A stretch of DNA of 43,489 bases from Pseudarthrobacter albicanus (GTDB lineage Bacteria > Actinomycetota > Actinomycetes > Actinomycetales > Micrococcaceae), in the NCBI RefSeq assembly GCF_018224015.1, contig NZ_JAGPOT010000061.1:1-43489 (forward strand), read 5' to 3'. The position numbers and the translations under genes are program-made. The notes under the pieces are model-generated. The model searched no databases. It worked only from the letters and a program-made list of their open reading frames with translations, and had not been told where the DNA came from. Every line of letters starts with the position of its first letter. Within the stretch, counting starts at the first letter, position 1. This document shows, piece by piece, positions 38,623 through 43,489 of the stretch.

Positions 38623-38634
38623 TAAAGTGGTTCC
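38623..38634 (+). promoter_or_regulatory. Leaderless promoter of the leuS leader peptide
   Basis: TAAAGT (38623-38628), then GGTTCC and the leader ATG at 38635. The spacing puts the transcription start at the A of the ATG. The sequence from -10 to start closely matches that of the BTAD regulator. Confidence 0.55.
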
Positions 38635-38661
38635 ATGCGTGCGATCATCCTGCTTAGCTAG
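38635..38661 (+). CDS. leuS leader peptide (MRAIILLS)
   Basis: An eight-codon frame reads Met-Arg-Ala-Ile-Ile-Leu-Leu-Ser-stop, with adjacent leucine codons CTG CTT at 38650-38655. Position after a promoter and before a hairpin series fits a classical attenuator leader. Leader-peptide attenuation upstream of leuS has been predicted in some Streptomyces; this is a comparable arrangement. Whether the ribosome stalls at the Leu or Ile codons is not shown. Confidence 0.6.
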   Translation: MRAIILLS

Positions 38662-38726
38662 CCGCCCGGCATCCCGAAGCGAACTCGGATTGCCGAGCGG
38701 CGGCCCCTCCATGGCGAGGGGCTTTT
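38661..38726 (+). terminator. leuS attenuator: competing hairpins and terminator
   Basis: The terminator is GCCCCTC (38703-38709) pairing with GAGGGGC (38716-38722), followed by TTTT. Upstream lie a hairpin CTCGG-ATTG-CCGAG (38684-38697) and a long-range pairing GCCGCC (38661-38666) with GGCGGC (38699-38704). The long-range pairing overlaps the left arm of the terminator, so the two structures compete. leuS follows about 140 bases later. Confidence 0.65.
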
Positions 38727-38807
38727 GTGTGTCCGGGGTCCATCCGGGCCGCCGGCGGAGAACAGCGCAAAAACAGATGGCCAGGGCAGAACAAGTAGCC
38801 TTGACAA

Positions 38808-38835
38808 TACAGACGTGACGGTACAGACGTGACGG
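38808..38835 (+). repeat. Tandem 14-base repeat before leuS
   Basis: TACAGACGTGACGG occurs twice in direct succession (38808-38821, 38822-38835), just upstream of the leuS ribosome-binding site. No function is evident. Confidence 0.85.
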
Positions 38836-38868
38836 TACCCAGGCTTGACAGAACAGAAGAGGCCAGCA

Positions 38869-41397
38869 GTGAGCGTTCAGCCGGAGACAGAGACCGGAAC
38901 AGCAGCACCAGCCGCGACGGAAGCGCCCGAGGAGGGCGCCTACAGTTTCGCAGCGATGGAAGCCAAGTGGCCGCAGGTCTGGGAGGACCTGAAGGTCTTC
39001 ACGCCGCTCGATGACGGCTCCAGGGAACGCCGCTATGTGCTGGACATGTTCCCGTATCCGTCAGGCGACCTGCACATGGGCCACGCCGAAGCGTTCGCGA
39101 TGGGCGACGTCGTGGCGCGCTACCTGCGCCAGCAGGGCTTCGACGTGCTGCACCCGATCGGCTGGGATTCCTTCGGACTGCCGGCTGAAAACGCCGCCAT
39201 CAAGCGGAATGCGCACCCCAGCGAGTGGACCTACGCCAACATCGAGACCCAGGCCGAGTCCTTCAAGCGCTACGCCATCTCCGCCGACTGGTCCCGCCGC
39301 ATCCAGACCTCTGATCCGGAGTATTACCGCTGGACCCAGTGGCTGTTCAAGCGCTTCTATGAGCGTGGCCTGGCCTACCGCAAGGATTCGCCGGTCAACT
39401 GGTGCCCCAAGGACCAGACCGTGCTGGCCAACGAACAGGTTGTCAACGGCGCCTGCGAGCGGTGCGGCACCCCGGTCACCAAGAAGTCCCTGAACCAGTG
39501 GTACTTCAAGATCACCGACTACGCCGACCGGCTCCTGGATGACATGGACGAGCTGCGCGGCCACTGGCCCGAGCGCGTCCTGGCGATGCAGAAGAACTGG
39601 ATCGGCCGTTCCGAGGGTGCGCACGTCAACTTCGTGATCGAGGCCGACGGCGGCAAGCCCGCCAAGGACGTCACGGTCTTCACCACCCGCCCGGACACCC
39701 TGTACGGAGCGACGTTCTTCGTCGTTGCCGCCGACGCGCCGATCGCCGTCGAACTGGTCACCGACGAACACGCCGCGGCCCTGGACGCCTACCGCGAACA
39801 GGTCAAGGCGCTCTCCGAAATCGAACGCCAGTCCACCGAACGCGAGAAGACGGGCGTCTTCACCGGCCGCTACGCCGTCAACCCGCTCAACGGTGAGAAG
39901 CTGCCCGTCTGGGCGGCCGACTACGTCCTGGCCGACTACGGCACCGGCGCGATCATGGCCGTCCCCGCGCATGACCAGCGCGACCTCGACTTCGCCCGCA
40001 CGTTCAACCTGCCGGTCCGGGCGGTCCTGGACACCGGCGAGGAAGATCCCGCGGTCACCGGCACGGCGACCACGGGCGAGGGCACCCTGATCAACTCCGG
40101 CGCCCTGGACGGGCTGCCCAAGGCGGAAGCCATTCCGGCCGCCATCGAAATCCTGCGGCAGCAGGGCACGGGGGAGAAGTTCGTGAACTTCCGGCTGCGC
40201 GACTGGCTGCTCAGCCGGCAGCGCTTCTGGGGCACCCCGATCCCGATCATCCACTGCCCGGCCTGCGGCGAAGTCCCGGTCCCCGACGATCAGCTGCCGG
40301 TCACCCTGCCGGCCGACCTGCGCGGCGAGGACCTGTCCCCGAAGGGCACGTCACCGCTGGCCGCCGTCGAAAGCTGGGTCAACGTCCAGTGCCCCGCCTG
40401 CCACGGAGCCGCCAAGCGGGACACGGACACGATGGACACCTTCGTGGATTCCTCCTGGTACTTCCTGCGCTTCGTCTCCCCGGAGTACACCGAAGGCCCG
40501 TTCGATCCCGCGAAGATCAACGACTGGATGCCGGTCGGCCAGTACGTCGGCGGAGTCGAGCATGCCATCCTGCACCTGCTCTACGCCCGGTTCTTCACCA
40601 AGGTCATCCATGACATGGGCATGATCGACGCCGACGAACCCTTCAGCGCGCTCCTGAACCAGGGCCAGGTCCTCAACGGCGGGAAGGCCATGAGCAAGTC
40701 CCTGGGCAACGGTGTTGACCTGGGCGAGCAGCTGGACAAGTTCGGCGTCGACGCCGTGCGCCTGACCATGATCTTCGCCTCCCCGCCGGAGGACGACGTC
40801 GACTGGGCGGACGTCTCGCCGTCCGGCTCCGCGAAGTTCCTCGCGCGGGCCTGGCGGCTCGCGCAGGACGTCACGAGCGCCCCCGGCGTCGACTTCGCCG
40901 CCGGCGACCGCGCCCTGCGCACCGTCACGCACCGCACCATCGCCGATGCCGAAGCGCTCCTGGACCACAACAAGTTCAACGTGGTCGTGGCCAAACTGAT
41001 GGAGCTCGTCAACGCCACCCGCAAGACCATCGACACCGGGGCGGGAGGGGCGGACCCGGCAGTGCGCGAGGCCGTCGAGGCGGTCGCGGTCATCCTGAGC
41101 CTCTTCGCGCCCTACACGGCCGAGGACCTGTGGAACGCGCTGGGTCACCCCGCGTCGGTAGCCGACTCCGGCTGGCCCACGCACGATCCGGCCCTGCTCG
41201 TGCAGGACACGGTCACCGCCGTCGTCCAGGTCCAGGGCAAGGTACGCGACCGGCTGGAGGTTTCCCCGGACATCGGCGAGGACGGGCTGCGCGAACTGGC
41301 GCTGGCCTCGGAGAATGTCCAGCGGGCCCTCGACGGCCGCGGCATCCGCACCGTGATCGTCCGTGCCCCTAAACTGGTCAACATCGTCCCGGCCTAG
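38869..41397 (+). CDS. leuS: Leucyl-tRNA synthetase
   Basis: LeuS charges tRNA-Leu and edits mischarged products. The 842-residue class I synthetase has the HIGH-type motif [15 protein letters not shown], the editing CP1 domain (about 230-420; [15 protein letters not shown] and [16 protein letters not shown]), the KMSKS-type [11 protein letters not shown], and the C-terminal anticodon-binding domain. The first 30 residues are a low-complexity Glu/Thr/Ala extension. I chose GTG 38869 because AAGAGG lies six bases upstream; an in-frame TTG at 38845 lacks a clear site. It is preceded by a leader peptide and attenuator. Confidence 0.96.
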   Translation: MSVQPETETGTAAPAATEAPEEGAYSFAAMEAKWPQVWEDLKVFTPLDDGSRERRYVLDMFPYPSGDLHMGHAEAFAMGDVVARYLRQQGFDVLHPIGWDSFGLPAENAAIKRNAHPSEWTYANIETQAESFKRYAISADWSRRIQTSDPEYYRWTQWLFKRFYERGLAYRKDSPVNWCPKDQTVLANEQVVNGACERCGTPVTKKSLNQWYFKITDYADRLLDDMDELRGHWPERVLAMQKNWIGRSEGAHVNFVIEADGGKPAKDVTVFTTRPDTLYGATFFVVAADAPIAVELVTDEHAAALDAYREQVKALSEIERQSTEREKTGVFTGRYAVNPLNGEKLPVWAADYVLADYGTGAIMAVPAHDQRDLDFARTFNLPVRAVLDTGEEDPAVTGTATTGEGTLINSGALDGLPKAEAIPAAIEILRQQGTGEKFVNFRLRDWLLSRQRFWGTPIPIIHCPACGEVPVPDDQLPVTLPADLRGEDLSPKGTSPLAAVESWVNVQCPACHGAAKRDTDTMDTFVDSSWYFLRFVSPEYTEGPFDPAKINDWMPVGQYVGGVEHAILHLLYARFFTKVIHDMGMIDADEPFSALLNQGQVLNGGKAMSKSLGNGVDLGEQLDKFGVDAVRLTMIFASPPEDDVDWADVSPSGSAKFLARAWRLAQDVTSAPGVDFAAGDRALRTVTHRTIADAEALLDHNKFNVVVAKLMELVNATRKTIDTGAGGADPAVREAVEAVAVILSLFAPYTAEDLWNALGHPASVADSGWPTHDPALLVQDTVTAVVQVQGKVRDRLEVSPDIGEDGLRELALASENVQRALDGRGIRTVIVRAPKLVNIVPA

Positions 41398-41440
41398 CCG
41401 GGCAGGTCCATCTGAAAAACCGGCCGGCAGGAGGCCCTTG

Positions 41441-42505
41441 GTGCCAGACCGCGAGCCGCCCGGCTGGCCATGGCTGCGGGAGCGCCTCGTCCGGCTCCGC
41501 CAGGCCACGCGCCCCGGCGCCGTCCTCGAGGCGGCGCCTGCCGCCGTCGTGCGCACCGCCGTGGTCACGGACTCCGCCGCCGCCCTGCCCGCCGACTGGG
41601 TGCGGGCCTTCACCGCCGACGGGAGGCTGACCGTTGTCCCCATGCCCGTCATGGTGGGCGCGGAGATCTACGGTGAAGGCGAGGACGACATCACGGCCAG
41701 GATCGCGGTCGCCCTCGCCAGCGGCACGCCCGTCAAGACCTCCCGGCCCTCGCCGGGGCAGTTCGAACAGGCCTATCTCGCGGCCCTGAAACGGGGCTTC
41801 GACTCCGTCGTGTCGATCCATATTTCCGGGGACCTCTCCGGCACCGCCGACTCCGCCCGCCTCGCTGCCGGCCGCGTCGGCATCCCGGTAGAGGTGCTCG
41901 ACTCCCGCACCGTGGGAATGGCCCAGGGCATGGGGGTGCAGAGCGCCGTCGTCGCCGCGGCTGACGGCCGGAACGCGCAGGAAGTCAGGACGTTCGCCGA
42001 GGAACGGCTCGCCCGCACCAAGGTGTACTTCTATGTCCCCAGCCTTGAGCAGCTGCGCCGTGGCGGCCGGATCGGCGCGGCAGCTTCGCTCTGGGGCACG
42101 ATGTTCTCCATCAAACCCCTCCTGGCCGTTGACGGCGGCAGGATCGTGCCGCTGGAGCGCATCCGGTCCGCGGCGAAGGCCATTGCGCGGCTGGAGGAGA
42201 TTGTCGCCGCCGACGCCGCGTCCCGTCCGCCGGGCCAGGCGCGCCTCGCCGTCCACCATTTCGGCAACCCGGCAGAAGCCGAACAGCTCGCGGCACGGCT
42301 TGCGGTGCTGTTGCCCGAGTCCCCGCCGGCCCAGATCAGCGCCCTCCCTGCCGTGCTGGCGGCCCACGCCGGCCTCGGCGTGCTGGCAGTGATTGTCGGG
42401 GTGAGCAGTACTCCGCCCGACGGCGGCTCGCTTGCCTCCGGTACTTCCGGCGGCGCTACCGGGAGTCCCGGCGGGGCTGGTGAAAGTGCCGGCGCGGGGC
42501 AGTAG
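41441..42505 (+). CDS. DegV family fatty-acid-binding protein
   Basis: DegV proteins bind a fatty acid and in firmicutes (FakB) present it to the fatty-acid kinase FakA; here no fakA is adjacent. The 354-residue protein has VVTDSAAALPADWV, KTSRPSPGQFEQAY, SIHISGDLSGTADSARLAAG, VLDSRTVGMAQGMGV and the conserved LRRGGRIG motif. It is longer than the usual 280 because of a 45-residue N-terminus before the fold and a Gly/Ser-rich C-terminal tail. GTG 41441 has AGGAGG six bases upstream, which sets the start; the frame is open further upstream. It follows leuS by 43 bases, perhaps in one transcript. Confidence 0.9.
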   Translation: MPDREPPGWPWLRERLVRLRQATRPGAVLEAAPAAVVRTAVVTDSAAALPADWVRAFTADGRLTVVPMPVMVGAEIYGEGEDDITARIAVALASGTPVKTSRPSPGQFEQAYLAALKRGFDSVVSIHISGDLSGTADSARLAAGRVGIPVEVLDSRTVGMAQGMGVQSAVVAAADGRNAQEVRTFAEERLARTKVYFYVPSLEQLRRGGRIGAAASLWGTMFSIKPLLAVDGGRIVPLERIRSAAKAIARLEEIVAADAASRPPGQARLAVHHFGNPAEAEQLAARLAVLLPESPPAQISALPAVLAAHAGLGVLAVIVGVSSTPPDGGSLASGTSGGATGSPGGAGESAGAGQ

Positions 42506-42573
42506 TCCGCCGGAGTGGTGGCTGTCACGGGGCGGTGGTAGTAAAGTCTCCCCACCGGCCTAAGGAGGCTCCC
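42506..42573 (+). promoter_or_regulatory. Promoter and ribosome-binding site of the 61-residue gene
   Basis: TAAAGT at 42542-42547 could be the -10 and AAGGAGG (42562-42568) is a strong Shine-Dalgarno for ATG 42574. The -35 is not clear. Confidence 0.45.
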
Positions 42574-42759
42574 ATGGCAATGCAAGTCCACCACGTCGCC
42601 CAGCTCGACAGGGACGTTGCGGAAGAGGTGACCAAATGGCTGAAATACCTCAAGGGCCAGGTGACCAGCGTCCAGTTCCTCACCACTACGGTGCCTGATC
42701 CCCGGACCCCGGACAAATGGCGGGTGCAATACGAGGCCTACATCACCTACCAGCAGTAG
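42574..42759 (+). CDS. Small protein of unknown function, 61 residues
   Basis: The protein starts MAMQVHHVAQLDRDVAEEVT, then KWLKYLKGQVTSVQFLTTTV and ends YEAYITYQQ. It is predicted soluble, without signal or membrane helix, with one amphipathic helix followed by two beta-strand-like stretches. The Shine-Dalgarno AAGGAGG six bases before the ATG supports translation. I do not recognise a family. It converges with the secreted-protein gene and their 3' ends overlap by 17 bases. Confidence 0.75.
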   Translation: MAMQVHHVAQLDRDVAEEVTKWLKYLKGQVTSVQFLTTTVPDPRTPDKWRVQYEAYITYQQ

Positions 42760-43171
42760 CCCCGCTACCGGCGGCAGCGTCTGGAACAAGCGTATAGCTG
42801 GGCTGCCAGCCCGAGCCGTTAACCCAGCGGGTACCGGTCGCCTGCTGGGCGCTGCCCGCTTCGTGCCACCACAGCACCTGGACGTTGCAGTGGTAGGTGA
42901 CGGTAACGTTGGCCACGGCACCTTCCGGAGGAACCGAGCCGATCGGAGTCTCGGCGGTCTGTGTGTTCCAGATAAAGTTCCGGTCGGCCCTTAGATCGCC
43001 AGTACCGGTGACATTTACGTGCGATATTCCGTACACACCGAATTCAGGGCAGTAGCGGCTGTCAACCGAGACGCGAATGGTTTGAGTCGAGGATGCGGCC
43101 GCGGGCGGGGCCAGCACCGCGGCGCTGGCGAGCGCAATCAATGCGGCTGCTGGCACAAGGGACTTTTTCAT
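42743..43171 (-). CDS. Secreted protein of unknown function, 142 residues
   Basis: A clear signal peptide (MKKSLVPAAALIALASAAVL, cleavage near APPAAAS at about residue 27) leads to a beta-rich mature part with VSVDSRYCPEFGVYGISHVN, WNTQTAETPIGSVPPEGAVA and NVTVTYHCNVQVLWWHEAG. Two cysteines (about 41 and 94) could form a disulfide. No catalytic motif is seen. No good ribosome-binding site precedes the ATG. The family is not recognised. It probably forms its own unit convergent with the 61-residue gene. Confidence 0.75.
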   Translation of the reverse strand: MKKSLVPAAALIALASAAVLAPPAAASSTQTIRVSVDSRYCPEFGVYGISHVNVTGTGDLRADRNFIWNTQTAETPIGSVPPEGAVANVTVTYHCNVQVLWWHEAGSAQQATGTRWVNGSGWQPSYTLVPDAAAGSGATAGR

Positions 43172-43450
43172 GGCGCACCGGCTCTCGACGCCTGGCAGGA
43201 ACTTCCAGGCGAATAGGTTTGCCCCCAGCCGGCAAGGTCTTTCCGCGATCTAGGATCCAGACGCTACCACCGGGCGGCAGTGGACGAAAGCGTAGGGATT
43301 ACGTATGGGGTCGTCCTTACTACTTGTTTCCACATAGCCCGGACCGGGGATGTACGCGTGCTCCAGCCCTTCCTAGGACTGCGCTGAACAATTTGGGTGG
43401 TTTAAGGCGCGCCTGCTGGACTTCGCGCAGTGGTCCTTAAGACTGGGTGT
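43172..43450. other. Intergenic region at the right edge
   Basis: About 280 bases with lower GC from 43290 on. No coding frame is convincing; it probably holds the promoters of the secreted protein and of a gene starting near 43451. Confidence 0.4.
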
Positions 43451-43489
43451 ATGCAAGGAATTGAGGCGGCCCAGCGCGGATATTTGGAT
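43451..43489 (+). CDS. Possible 5' end of a gene cut by the window edge
   Basis: ATG at 43451 opens a frame MQGIEAAQRGYLD that runs to the edge. Thirteen codons are too few to identify it and no strong ribosome-binding site is seen, so this is tentative. Confidence 0.25.
   Translation, partial: MQGIEAAQRGYLD

Noticed and set aside
38641..38760. T-box riboswitch before leuS
   Set aside because: No T-box core (TGGnACCGCG) is present; the leader peptide and terminator explain the region better.

Overview
The window is high-GC actinobacterial chromosome, most likely from an Arthrobacter/Pseudarthrobacter-type member of the Micrococcaceae. The evidence is the gene order pyrR-pyrB-pyrC-(membrane protein)-carA-carB-pyrF followed by mihF-gmk-rpoZ-coaBC-metK-priA, a PriA without helicase motifs, the start of a DUF222/HNH protein, frequent GTG starts and several promoters that look leaderless. 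No rRNA, tRNA or CRISPR array was found.

Layout. 1-900: the 5' end of a DUF222/HNH-type gene running off the left edge, then a decayed IS1634-family transposase relic. 980-10074: the de novo pyrimidine operon, headed by a PyrR-binding loop just before the pyrR start. All its genes overlap or nearly abut. 10075-15550: an accessory block between pyrF and mihF. On the minus strand it has a BTAD/TPR (SARP-like) regulator, an antibiotic-biosynthesis-monooxygenase-fold protein, a 1-Cys peroxiredoxin and a short unrecognised ORF. On the plus strand it has a sulfite-oxidase-like molybdoenzyme with an extra N-terminal domain. 15567-21848: the housekeeping run mihF, gmk, rpoZ, coaBC, metK, terminator, priA. 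21845-24758: a minus-strand group of aldo/keto reductase, alpha/beta hydrolase and GT4 glycosyltransferase. 24819-30284: glycerol use, with a SorC-type regulator divergent from glpD-glpF-glpK, closed by a strong terminator. 30321-38143: a minus-strand operon of two different heavy-metal-efflux-type RND permeases, a miniature lipoprotein adaptor between them and a secreted protein at the end, preceded by a 27-codon ORF with a good ribosome-binding site and a palindromic operator candidate. 38620-41397: leuS behind what looks like a classical leader-peptide attenuator. 41441-43489: a DegV protein, a 61-residue conserved-looking small protein, a secreted protein and a possible gene start at the right edge.

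How the parts work together. The pyr operon turns glutamine, bicarbonate and aspartate into UMP and appears to be under PyrR control at its 5' end. GlpF, GlpK and GlpD import, phosphorylate and oxidise glycerol. The points most worth a second look are the asymmetric RND pair (one permease keeps the proton-relay Asp, the other has lost it) with its mini-adaptor and leader ORF, the leuS attenuator, and a promoter/start pattern of a -10 hexamer, six or seven bases and then ATG or GTG. That pattern occurs in front of the leuS leader peptide, the BTAD regulator, metK and the aldo/keto reductase, and suggests leaderless transcripts.
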